A DNA stretch of 64,000 bases from Hemerocallis citrina. Taxonomy: Eukaryota; Streptophyta; Magnoliopsida; Asparagales; Asphodelaceae. Position numbers and translations under genes: made by a program. The number at the start of each line of letters is the position of its first letter. Position 1 is the first letter of the stretch. The notes under the pieces are model-generated. The model searched no databases, was not told where the DNA came from, and saw only the letters and a program-made list of their open reading frames with translations. The stretch covers positions 178,618,504 to 178,682,503 of the forward strand of contig CM030368.1 of the NCBI GenBank assembly GCA_017893485.1, in the 5' to 3' direction. Below, piece after piece: positions 41,364-52,264 of the stretch.

Positions 41364-44300
41364 TGTAACGACCCGAAAAATAGCATATGGCTATTTTGCA
41401 TCGAAATGTGTGCGCGATTGAGAATTTCACGCGATTATGTATTTTCTGATAATAATTATTTTAAATTGAGAAATATAAGATATATTGTCCACTTTATTTT
41501 ATTATTATTTTCAAAATTAAATTATTTTTATACGGACTATTACGAAGTAGTTTTAAGGTACTTTGTATTGTTTGGATTATTAATGTAGAGAGTTGGGCTT
41601 CATTTGAAATGTATTAAGGCTAGGGGCTTATACGAAACATTCCCTTAGATATTTATCTATCTATTATTATTTATTCGCTTTTTTACAAAAACCCCCTTCC
41701 TTCTCCTTTCTCTTCTCCTTCCTTCTCCTTACTTCTCCCGATTTGTTCTTTCCCCATCCCGAACCCAAAGAAGCCCTGACCTCCTCTCCCTTCCTCCCTC
41801 TCCCGTCCACGCCAGCGATCGAAAGAAACCCCGACCGCCCATTCCCTTCTTCCATCTTCTTCTCCTTCCTTCCATCTCCATCCCGACGCTAGAAAAAGAA
41901 CCCATCGGCCGACGATCTCCTCGCTCAAATCCCCTCCGATTCTCCATGGATTTCAAATTAAAGTGAGGGGTAGACTAAGTGAGGGATTCTCTACGTCGTA
42001 GTAGCGTCGGATTTTCGAATGGATTCGGGAAGGTAAAACCCTAACTATTTTATTGTATAAAATTTAGTTGGGTTAATTTTTATTGAGTAAGAATGTTAGG
42101 GTAGAGAGATTTAGAGATATTAGAAATTGTAGATGGGAGAAATTAGCAAATTTTTAGAGAGATTTCAAGTTGTTAGTAAAATAGGGTTTTGGGTTTGTAA
42201 AAGAGAATTATACGGGTATGAATAAATTCTCGTATAGTAATAGAAATTATAGTCGGGCTATTAGAACAATTAGGGGTGTTTTTAGTAATTGTTTGGAAAT
42301 AGAAATCTCGTTGGCATTAGATTATCACGTGCATCGCACGTGTATATCCCAAGCATTCAATAAACGCTTGTGTGATATTTGGGATGGTGTTATTAGCTTT
42401 TATAATTGGTTTGGATGATTTGAGTTTTAATTGCTTGAAATTGATGATAGGATATATTACGACCTTGGACGCGAGGTGGCATGGCGCTTGGATCTTCGCA
42501 AATTATGTGAGTTTAATTTATTTATATATATTTTTGTGTTTTAAGAAATATAGTGAGTGTTAATTTATTATGTGTTCTTGTGTGTTAAGAATTATGTGAG
42601 TGTAATTTATTTGCGTATTTCTGTGATTATAGAAGTTATGTAAGTTAGTTATTTATATATATATTTGTGGGTTGAAGAATATGTGAGTATCAATTTATCT
42701 ACGTATTTTGGTGTTTTAAGAAATATAGCGAGTATCAATTTATCTACGTATTTTGGTGTTTTTAAGAAATATAGTGAGTATCGAGTTATTACGTATTTTG
42801 TGATTGTAGAATATGGTGAGTATGATTATTTATGTAGTAATGTTTAAGGGATGTTGAATAACATATATGTGTATATGGGGATGAGTTATATTCATATGAA
42901 GACATCAAATATGGTGGGTATGGTTCTATATACGTAATTGATATTTAAAAGAAGTTGGATGAACTGAAGAGGTGACATGATTTATGGATGAGGCGTATGG
43001 GGAAATTAACTACCCTTGAGTATATAAAACCTATATAATGGAATAGTTATGTATGTGAGGATTCTCTACTTCTAATTTAGTTGCTTGCTCTCTTTATCTA
43101 TTTATGTATGTATAGAAAGAACCATCTTTAGGGTTACTACTTGTGTAGGTGAAGAAAAGAACCCATTTGAGGGTTGAGCAAATTGTGGATGCTAAAAGAA
43201 CCCATCTTTAGGTGTGAGTTGTTGTAGGTTGAGAAAGAACCCATTTTGAGGGTTGAGCAAATTGTGGATACTAAAAGAACCCATCTTTAGGTGTGAGTTG
43301 TTGGTGGAGAAAGAACCCATTTTGAGGGTTGAGTAAATTGTGGATGCTAAAGGAACCCAACTTGATGTTATGTTAGTTGTAGTATGATAAAGAAACAATC
43401 TTCTAATGTTGTCAGTTGTAGGATGTTAAAAGATCACACCTTTATGTTGATTACTTGTTGTAGGTTGAGAAAGAACCCATTCCTAGGGCTATATTATCTG
43501 TGTATGCTAAAAAGAACCCATTCTAGTTGTTAGTAGTAGTGAGTAAAAAGAACCCATCCTGTGGATTTGGATTGTTGTAGGAAAAGAACCCACACTTGTG
43601 ATATAGTAAGAATCCATGCTTGAATTGTTATAGAAAGAAACCCATGGTTCAGTTGTAGTAGAACATCATGCTTGAGTCGTGTGAAGAACCCATTCATGCC
43701 TATGTGACGTTCCAGTAAAACCTATCATGTTGAGTTGATTATAGTAGGTATGCCATGATGAGTTGATTTTAGAAGAAACCCATGCTAAGTTGATTATAGT
43801 AGATCCTTCTGTTACTTCTAATTATAGAAGGTCAAGTTTGCTAGTAAGCACAGTTGGTTGCTTCTAGGTATGATTACTGTATGGTTGTTTACCTATAGTT
43901 GTGCTCGTACGTGGCTCGACTGGTCCGTGCGTAGCTGTTGGTCTCATACGCAGCTTATTTGGCTGGTATGTATGTTGTCATCATACGTAGCTTATTGGCT
44001 CGTATGTGGTTAGTTACTATATATAGCTTATTAGCTAGTACCCAGTTGTTGTGCTCGTCTAGGGTGATATTGTTACCCTAGGGGCTATCGACCATCAAGA
44101 CATATGTCTTCTTACTCTAAGGAACTGTGGAGGAGTCACTCCTCGGGTGCCATCGGATCTTAACCTGTGTAGGTTGATCGAGGACCGGAGTATAGACGGA
44201 ATCCAAGTTCAGGGTAGTGGCATGCATATATATATTCGCATTGCCGAGGTCTTGGATCGATAAGCCACGAACCGGATCCTGAAGGGTTCTGGTAAGTCTA

Positions 44301-46202
44301 GATTGAGCAGCCTAGTAGAGTTGTCTTGCAAAGTCTAATTTAAGGCCTAGCATGTTGTGGTTATAATATTGTCCTCCCTAGGAGTGTTCAGGGTTAGGGA
44401 CATTATTAGGGTAGTGACTTATAAAGATCATTACTTAAACCCTTTGCCGAAAGAGAGGAGTCGGTTGTAGGGGGCACCTTACGACTAACTCGTCCCTTGA
44501 GGCAGACCTTAGGTGGTGTTATTGGGTTGTACCTTTCCGTCAAAGGGATACGTACGGTGCCTTCTCACGAGTTGGGAGCACGGGTTGCGTATCTCGCTCT
44601 GTTAATTCCTGAAATACCGTGGCTTGGGGTGCCACAGGATGCATTGTGCAGTCCTGCGCTTGCGAGACCCCAGAGGGTGCCACAGGGTAGGCTTCGCGCT
44701 ACCCTGCGCTTGCGAGACCCTATGGTTTGATTTTGGAACGAGGCCCGATACACTTGGATCGTCTGGTTTGGAGTGAGGTTCGGCATGCCGGGTAGTAGTG
44801 GAAAACGGAGACACCATAAGCAGACTGCATAGGGGGACTTGACCCCTTCTGCAACCTCACAGAGTCATGGAGTATTGTCAGGAACAGGTTGTGTACAATT
44901 AGAATTCATAACGCGGGTTCAAATCCCTATATATGAAGAAACGGCTTGAGATGGGGTGCATGTAGTATGGGCTGCATGTTGTTTTCGGAGACTTGCTGAC
45001 ATTAGAATAAGAGCATCATCGTATTAGTAAGCTTGCATTAGAATAAAGAGCATCATTGTATTGGTAATGTGCAATGAGATGTTGGGTTGGACATGAATGA
45101 GTGTGGTAGTATGCGAATGAATGCATATGTCTATGATGTGATACGTGATATAATGCAATAAGATCAATATTTGTATTATAAGAGGGGTTATTCAAATGAT
45201 TACTAAAGATAAGTATGTTATGAGTGGGTATGGATATACATACAGGTGATGACTTAGAAATTATTGGACGTGAAATCTCATTTATGATGTTTACATGTTC
45301 AGATGTCAAGTAAGATTTGTTATCTGGGTAATTGCGAGTTCGTTATGTTTTCTTGTAAGTTTAATTTATTTACTTATTTAATAAATTATATTCACACCAG
45401 AAATGGCTAACCCCTTAGTATTTGGGGGTTAGGGAGTCCCTGGACTACCCGAGGTCCCCTACTGTTACAGGTCTCCAGCAGTGCAGAGATGAGGTATAGG
45501 TTCAGGTTCCGGTGGAGTGGAGCTTCACTTTACTATTGTTGTTATGGTTTAATTGTAAATAGTAATGGTTTTATGCTCTAAATTATATTTCTGATGTATA
45601 AGTATGTGGATGATGATGAAGAGTATAGGGTGAGGTGGCATGATATGGTTTTGACCCGTACCCATCTCGTTGTGGAGTACCGGGCATCGTGGTAGGTTTT
45701 TACAAGTTATTTTCTAAAAACTTACTATGTTTTCAAAAGGATTTATGGATTTTAATTGATAATTGTTATACCGTTATGAGTTTGGCTCCCAGAGCATATA
45801 TATATATTGCCTGTGTGATGATGCTCATTTTGGTCTGGGGAGCCTGTGATATTATTGCCTGTAATGTGAGCTACGAAATTTAGAGCAGAATTCCGTAAGC
45901 TTTTTCTGTTTTGGGGCAGAAATTACAGGGGAGACTCTGCCCAATTTTCCTTTGAAACATAACTATTTTAGTTTATGTTTAAAGTGATATAGAAATTGGA
46001 AGAATTGAGTTTGGAGTCAAAAAGGAAAAAGGGCAGGCGCTACAATTGGTATTACAAACTGATATTTGTAATTACTGCATGGTAACTCTGTGTTGAATAA
46101 AAAGTTTTAAATTTCCAGCATTTTTGTGTATCGTGACTAATTGAAGGAAAGATCTTGGCATGTGTCATGGTTTCCCGGTTACGTGGAAATCGGGGCGCTA
46201 CA
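41364..46202 (+). mobile_element. LTR element Y, probable solo LTR of 4.8 kb, inserted in X
   Basis: The ends are TGTAACGACCCG and GGGGCGCTACA, and the TSD is AAAGA (41359-41363 and 46203-46207). It belongs to the same family as X but in the opposite orientation. No second LTR copy, primer-binding site or coding region is visible inside. ORFs at 41667-41956 and 44497-44817 lie in CT-rich or repeated sequence and show no recognisable domain. Confidence 0.85.
43110..43700 (+). repeat. AAAGAACCCAT tandem array inside Y
   Basis: Units of about 77 bp are marked by GAGGGTTGAGCAAATTGTGG at 43169, 43248 and 43324 (last with one change) and by AAAGAACCCATCTTTAGG. The array decays to the right into single AAGAACCCA motifs. 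Confidence 0.85.
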
Positions 46203-46311
46203 AAAGAACCAGATTAAAGATGAAAGAATAAGAGTGTGTGGAAGTGAGTATTTATAGAAAATGGAGTGGGAGCTAGGGTTTCTATTTTGGCCGGATGGAA
46301 TGGAGGGCTTG

Positions 46312-47990
46312 TGATGAACACAATATTATTCACTTTTTAGAGCAATAATCTTAATATAATTGGACATTTAAAAGCTCTATATGTGGTATTTAACTCTTAT
46401 TTTCTCTTTTCCATAGGAAACAGCTCATAACGGCAAAGCGAAGCAGATGCAGGGATTTAAGGATGATACACAGCAAACTGCAGAGGATCGGTCGACTGGT
46501 TTCCCAAAGACAGTCGACTGGACAGGAGAAGCTGATTTTCCACAACTCTCGTCACAGTCGACCTACTCCCAAAACCAGTCGACTGGTATGATCAAATAGG
46601 AAATCTTCAAAAAGTCTCGACTCAGTCGACTGGTTCGAAGACAAGTCGACTGGTCTGCGGCGGAGTAAACAGATAAGATATTCGAAGATTCACCCAAATC
46701 TAATTCTGAATCTATTTGAAACCAGATCTTATGCAACGAATCAAATCTAGAGACTGGGAATTGGCAAGAGCACGTGGTGAACAGATAAGGAAAGAAAGAA
46801 GAAAAGAGAAAGATATAAATCATCAAATAAAATAAAGAAGGATTTTCCTGAAAAAGTGGAAACCCTAATTCTCAGCCGTACTCTATAAATATCAGAAGAG
46901 ATCGACTTAGAGAGGGGATCATCATATATATCTCTGGGAAGCGACTCAATCACCAAGTTCCTGAACAAACATCGAGAGCATCACTCCATCAACATCGAAG
47001 AGGGAGAGAGAAGATCCAGCAACCAGAAGGCAGTCGACTGTGTGACAGCCAGTCGACCATATTGCCGGAATCCATTAGTTTATTTCTTCTTCTCTCTTTA
47101 TTCTTTTATGTTGATCATGTATTCAAACTTGTTAAGCAATAAAGTTATTATTATGTGGAACTAATTTCATAGTTGGGTAGATCGAAACCGTAGTTATGTA
47201 ATGCTATTTTCTTCTGAACTCTTCTATGTTACTTATTGATTGAATCTAATTGAATTGGTATAGGTTTATGATAGTCAAACTAGTTCTCAAGACTGAGAGC
47301 AGTCGACTGAGGTGAGAGCCGGTCGACTGACGTACAGAACTTGGGAAGCTCAAGTTTGGATGTCATTTATCTGAATCTGTTATATGAGCATATTGAGACG
47401 ACCGAATCTCGTGCTCATAATTTGTAACAAAGGAATCTTTAGGGGTTCTTGGTTCAATCAACTTAGAGGATCTAGATCTGATACTAATTTCTAGAACTTT
47501 AAGTGTTTGTTCGTTTCCACTGTTCTTATGTTTTCTCTAAGTATAACTTGGTAGATACCATGCTAGATACTTACGGAAAGAAACGAATTAGAGTAGATAC
47601 CATGCCTAATTCTTAGCTTAGGGAAACAATACTTTAAGGAGTAGATACCATGCCCTTGAAGTGAACAAACATGAGTAATTAGAAGTAAATTCAGAAGGCA
47701 ACTTAGCATTACTAACTATTGGTAGAGATCAACAACCCAACTATTCAAGAGATATTTGTGATTCAACACCTCTCATCTTAGTTTTAATCTTTTAGTTCTT
47801 TTAGATCTTTACAACAACCCTTATTCATTCTTATTATTAGTTTTATTGATTAGTAAGTTGAAGTCTACAATCTCTGTGGGATCGACCCTTGTTATTACTA
47901 CGATTCTATAAATGATTCGTGCACTTGCGAGGTTTTTATAATTTGTGTCTAGGTTTATCTATTTATTTAGGTATCTAGATTAGCACAACA
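46312..47990 (+). mobile_element. Solo LTR, 1.7 kb, rich in GTCGAC palindromes, inserted in X
   Basis: The ends are TGATGAACACAA and TTAGCACAACA, and the TSD is GCTTG (46307-46311 and 47991-47995). A CTATAAATAT box lies near 46885. Near the end it reads TGTGGGATCGACCCTTG. Ten copies of a motif with core GTCGAC lie inside (see findings). It is a relative of the solo LTR at 37453. Confidence 0.9.
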
Positions 47991-49577
47991 GCTTGGATGG
48001 TCTAGGGTTAATTCAGTGGCGGTGGAGGGTAGATATGCATGCCAACACACCAAAACTAGAAGCTTCATAAGCTTTCTTGGAGTCTTTATGACGATCTTCA
48101 CATGGCATAAAATCAACCATTTGGATCTCATTAAGATTAGATCTAGGATTTTGATTAAGATGAGGGTTAGCTCTAACCCTAGGTCAAGAGAAAAACCCTA
48201 ACCCTAACCCTTGAGTACAATATGCATGATTATTTGATTTAAAAATCATGCACCAATTTAAATAAAGTATAATTTAGTTTAAAATAAATAATACTAATTT
48301 CAATTTATAAAAATATATGTTTTATAGAAATTATTATTTTCTCCCGGAAATTGTTTTGTCAAAACAATCAGGACAAATGCACAATTCAATTGAAAAGATA
48401 TCCCGAGTTTATCTTATCGTGTTCAGAATAGCTCCTATATCTGAAAATTTCAATTAAAACTGATAATTATTAGAAAAATACGTAATCGTACGCAACTCTT
48501 GACTGTGCACAGATTACTATGCAAAAATAGTTATATGCTACTTTGCGGAGTATTACATTAATGTCGTCAAATGTTGCCTGTAATAAGGTGATTATAAAGT
48601 TGACTATTGGATATACTACAAATCACCCGAAGGGATGTGAGTGACTTTGATAGGATTGTCCATCTTACATAACATGAGCGATATTTATGGGCCCCTTGAT
48701 TGAATGAGACTGCAAAATGCATGGCCGTGCTCAAATGAGTCAATATGAGATATTGAGCTCATTTATTTTAGTAAGTCTACTCGGATATCAAGAAACCAAA
48801 GATTGAAATACAAGGGTGACACGCACTATGCCTTGTGGTCAATTAAGATATCTGGACAAAGAAACTAGATTACATAGTAACATTGGTCATGGATCGGTTA
48901 TTTCAAATCACTGACATTCCTGTTACTTGAGTAGCAGTAATGTATTGCGAGATACCGCTCACTATTTATAATACTAAGAATATGATTTTAGTATTACTGT
49001 CAACGTAATGGGAACCTATAGGATCACACACATAGAATAAATCAAAATTGGGATTTAAATTCATAAGATAAATTTAATTGGGGATCCAAGTAAGACTTGG
49101 ACTCCTGACAATGGTTGGACAGTTAATTAGATTAAATGGGCTGACTAAAGTTCAAATACCCACACACGAATCTGACCCAGGTCAGATTGTGAGCCCAATA
49201 GTCTCATTATTCTCTTAGGGTTGATTTTTCTGCATCTATATATATATGATACGTATCTATGAAAAAATAATATATGAGAAAAAATCCTAGCCATCATAGA
49301 AATTGTGTGAAAGAGAGATCGTGAGGAACATTCCCTTCCCTTAGCTAACACTGCGGTGTGAGGGAAAGCTTGATTTGATCCGTTCGTGTGGATACCATCG
49401 AGGCACCACAATATACAGTGCTGTGATTGACATACTATGGATACAGCAGGTCCATCTTCAAGGTATAACTCCTAAACACGATTTATGGTTTTCATATGGT
49501 TTCATGGCTAGGTTTTGATATTTTTTTGTAATTTTTTCGCTACATATTTATTCTGAGATTACCCTTAAAACCTAACA

Positions 49578-50660
49578 GTTTCTTGGTCAGGGAGGCCTTC
49601 AACTTGTCATGGCGGACTTTGGCTACTCCGGCGTCGAAGGAGAAGATCGCCTGGGCTTCGGCAGCGAATCTTAGGAAGAAGTCCCGGAGGGACTCTCCGT
49701 CATCTGTTTAAGATCCAGAAGGGAAGCGCTCGTCTTCTCCGCCTTGCGGCTGGTCACAAAGTGCGCGAGGAAATTCTCTTCGAGCTGGTCGAAAGAGAAA
49801 ATCAAACCAAGGGTGAACTTTGAATACCATTCCCGAGCTGGGCCATGTAGAGTGGCTGGGAACGCCCGACATAGAAGAGGATCTGAGGTGCTGATAATCA
49901 TCATGAGGGTTTTGAACCCTTCTATGTGATCAACATGATATGTCTCTCCGTTGTATGTTTCAAACTGGGGAGGTTTGAAGTTATCTTAAACTAGAAAGGC
50001 ATGAAGTTTCTCAGAATAGGGGCGACGAGGATTCAGGCAAAAAAAGAAGGTCGGGATGGTTGACGACCCTGACCGAATGTCCCCCGTTTTCGCCTATCCG
50101 AGCAAGGAGGTCTTCCATCTCTTAAAGACGTTTTCGGACATCATCCTGGATTTAGTCGACCTGTTGGATTCTTCTCCCCTAGAATCCTCGATTTATTCCT
50201 CGCCTGAACGTCATTCATCTCGGGCTCTTCCTCGGAGTACTCGTAGGTCTTTGGTCTGGAACTCTTGGAACTCGGCACGAGTAACATGACCTTCTTCGCC
50301 CTGGCCGTCAGGGTGTCGGTGATCCCTTGGAGAGTGGTTGCGCCATTGATCTCGGCCTTGGGATCGATGAACATTGCAGCTCGCAGCCGAGTTCGACAGT
50401 CCAACTTCACTTCTAGAATGACTGAGCTGGTTTCGGAGGTCACCCTGATTCGGCCGGTTGTTGATGATGTTATGGAGGTCATCTACCGCATGTTGCTCGA
50501 CTTGTCTTGCGATAGAATGAGATGCACTCGTAGTCGGTCCCCGCAGATTCTCGACCCACTTCCTCCGCGACCCTTGGGTATTCGTAGGGCTATGGATTAG
50601 TGGAGGAGGAGGGATCCAAGGCCCCGCAGCAGTGGTCTTCTTAGCTTTAGCGGGCATGAG
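49578..50660 (-). pseudogene. gag N-terminal part and capsid of element U
   Basis: The start is MPAKAKKTTAAGPWIPPPP at about 50657. A later frame has HVTRAEFQEFQ. The capsid reads MEGFKTLMM-like EGFKTLMMIISTSDPLL, CRAFPATLHGPAREWYSKF and SFDQLEENFLAHFVTSRKAEK (49930-49720). After a frameshift the end reads DKLKASLTKK at the insertion point. Together with 35699 downward it forms one gag. Confidence 0.82.
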
Positions 50661-50710
50661 AGTAAATTACTTCGGATTAGAACTTGAATCGGGAGTACGA
50701 TCTACTTGCG

Positions 50711-50730
50711 GTTTTCCACAGACGGCGCCA
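50711..50730 (-). other. Primer-binding site of element U
   Basis: Minus-strand TGGCGCCGTCTGTGGAAAAC, three bases inside the LTR end. Same site type as in the other Tat copies. Confidence 0.8.
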
Positions 50731-50733
50731 ATC

Positions 50734-51308
50734 TGTTGCTGTTGTTTTTTGGGTGTGGAAGCAATAGATAATGTGAGTTCTTGTATTCGAGGAAACGATA
50801 GTGATCCATACCTTCGTTATAGATCCGAATGGGTGTTGAGTGGATTAGTTGGGAGGCAGCTGACTTGCCAACCTGCTAGAAAAAGCCTGAAACACGAGAG
50901 TATTCCCGGTGACAGACCCTCCGATGCTTAAGTCAGATGGCAGTAATTTAGTTGAAGGGATTATGTTGTAAAAATAGTGATTGCCTTGTAACTGTACAGT
51001 AGATGTTGTATTTATAAGCATGTGGGGAAATCCGTTATGGAGAGATCCCTAGGCGGTATTGAAATTCCCTTGATCTCGGATATGGAATTGATCAGATCAT
51101 TGATTTTAGGGTGCGTTTACGGCATAACTGATGGAGCGCCTGATGCAAATGGCGGGTGATTCATCCGGGTGCGCGAATAGACCTGTAGAAGGTCCGTGGA
51201 GCTACCTGGCCTGGACCAGTAGAGAAGTTGGTGTTAAGCTCAGTTTATTGGTTTGTGATTCGTGCTAGAATCATTTGGCGGAGATCAACTACGATTTTTA
51301 CCATATCA
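50734..51308 (-). repeat. 5' LTR of element U
   Basis: 575 bp, starting TGATATGG at 51308 and ending CAGCAACA at 50734 on the minus strand, like the LTR of element W. A TATAAATA-type box lies near 51010. Confidence 0.82.
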
Positions 51309-51418
51309 CAAACATATACACCAATGAGAAATACTTTGAGTATAAAAGATAATTGTGATATATTTATTGTCTATATCAATTGAAAATTGCAAATTCAACC
51401 ATGTGAGAAGAAGTAAGA

Positions 51419-51815
51419 TTCTCACCCATACCCATGTTTACTGTAATAAGCAAGATTGGATAGCAAAGTCTCATTGATATCAAATAACCATACGTCCTTC
51501 TCGTTGCAAGCAATCAGAACCGTTCTCGCAAAGTTGATGGCGTCATCAGCAACAACCTCAGAATCAGACGTGAACTTCACCCCGTTGTAATACCCGACCA
51601 GGAACCCAATGCATTGGGATGGCACTTTTTTCCAAGAGCCAGCATTGTTGGGCTCCACGGAAAGTCTCCAGCTGTCGCAGTACGGTCCATTCTACCTCCG
51701 TCTTTTCGGGAGCATCCGGAGAAGGTTTTCAAAGCCAGAAGTCAAAGGGGCCAAAACTAGAATCAAGAAAACTAAAGAGAGGAGGGAGGAGGGAGAAATT
51801 CAAATGGCCAGCCAT
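51419..51815 (-). pseudogene. Acid phosphatase exon 1 copy, broken
   Basis: The minus strand reads YCDSWRLSVEPNNAG, CIGFLVGYYNGVKFTSDSEV and WLFDINETLLSNLAYYSKH, clearly homologous to exon 1 at 13686-14065. It ends in the same phase with a donor GTGAGA. A likely start at 51815 gives a hydrophobic signal-like stretch, MAGHLNFSLLPPLFSFL, but a stop and frameshift follow. The second catalytic Asp of the DxD motif is Asn (D-I-N-E-T). Exons 2 and 3 are not found; element U lies 110 bp beyond the donor. It is the remnant of a tandem duplicate. Confidence 0.88.
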
Positions 51816-52007
51816 CTATATAATAAAACACAAAGAAAGCTATCAAGTGGCCCTCATTCAATCTCCCAAAATTAAAGGCCCAGATCTAACCTCACAAAAT
51901 ACATTCCCCCTCCCCCCCCCCCCCCCCCCCCCGAAAAATTTCCCCCCAAAACTCTAATTAAATCCCCCCCCCCCAAAACAACTCATTTATTTATTTAATT
52001 CACTCTC

Positions 52008-52010
<3 letters not shown>
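51814..52010 (+). mobile_element. Helitron-like 5' terminal region (copy 2)
   Basis: TCTATATAATAAAACACAAA, then GCTATCAAGTGGCCCTCATT and C-rich tracts (51912-51932). It matches copy 1 at 5484. It begins within the likely start codon region of the acid phosphatase remnant. No 3' end identified. Confidence 0.4.

Positions 52011-52098
<88 letters not shown>
52011..52098. repeat. Compound (TA)n(GA)n microsatellite
   Basis: About 38 bp of TA repeats followed by about 48 bp of GA repeats, next to a hairpin-bearing repeat end. Confidence 0.95.
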
Positions 52099-52101
<3 letters not shown>

Positions 52102-52245
52102 TGATCAGGTGCGAACCAGTTTGCACCTGATTAGTAGAGAACTGGGTGATGAGCCGTTGGATCTGCTATTTGATCATGGAAGAGATCCAATGGCCTCCAT
52201 TTCTTCTGCTCATATGACTTAACGTTGGCGGTAATTTAGTCAATT
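52097..52245 (+). repeat. Direct repeat left of the FAR1-like pseudogene, with hairpin
   Basis: It begins GAGAACTGATCAGGTGCGAA. An internal hairpin pairs CTGATCAGGTGCGAA with TTTGCACCTGATTAG. About 145 bp match 55619-55765 in the same orientation, including GCTCAT-TGACTTAAC. Confidence 0.8.
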
Positions 52246-52264
52246 AACTACACTTCATCTTCTC

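Larger units (their letters stand above)
36206..48557 (-). mobile_element. LTR element X, solo LTR of about 4.1 kb, opened by three insertions
   Basis: On the minus strand it starts TGTAATACTCCGC (48557 downward) and ends GGGCGCTACA (36206). The TSD is TTAAT (36201-36205 and 48558-48562). Its first 100 bases match those of element Y (TAGCATAT, CTATTTT, GCAT, then TACGTATTTT), and near its end both share a poly(A)-signal region with AATAAAAAGTTTT. Without its three inserts it is about 4.09 kb. No coding region is seen, so it is read as a solo LTR. Confidence 0.8.
35700..49577 (+). mobile_element. Solo LTR of a copia-like element, opened by nested insertions
   Basis: The LTR is 35700-36205 plus 48563-49577, about 1.5 kb in total. 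It starts TGTTGGTGTATGCCC and ends CCTAACA. The flanking 5-mers are GTTTT and GTTTC. Removing it and one 5-mer restores the gag frame of element U (LTKKPPIG). The start TGTTGG-TATGCCCTAGAGGC is typical of long plant copia LTRs of the Angela kind; this lineage is inference. No internal coding region remains. Confidence 0.82.
33095..51308 (-). mobile_element. Tat-lineage Ty3/gypsy retrotransposon U, interrupted by a nest of solo LTRs
   Basis: Minus-strand order: LTR (51308-50734), primer-binding site, gag (50660-49578 then 35699-35290), protease and reverse transcriptase (34900-33095). Sequence from 35700 to 49577 is a nested insertion. The outer end reads TGATATGG at 51308 downward and sits in what was intron 1 of the broken acid phosphatase copy. 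Integrase and the 3' LTR are missing at the left. Confidence 0.88.

Noticed and set aside
41667..41956. Overlapping minus-strand Gly/Glu/Arg-rich ORFs
   Set aside because: Three frames are open at once in a purine-rich stretch of element Y, which indicates composition bias.
44497..44817. ORFs on both strands in element Y
   Set aside because: They cover a short internal duplication and match no domain I know.
48170..48210. Telomere-like CCCTAA repeats
   Set aside because: Only a few AACCCTAACCC units occur here and again near 52485, both within UTR or LTR sequence. Far too short for a telomere.
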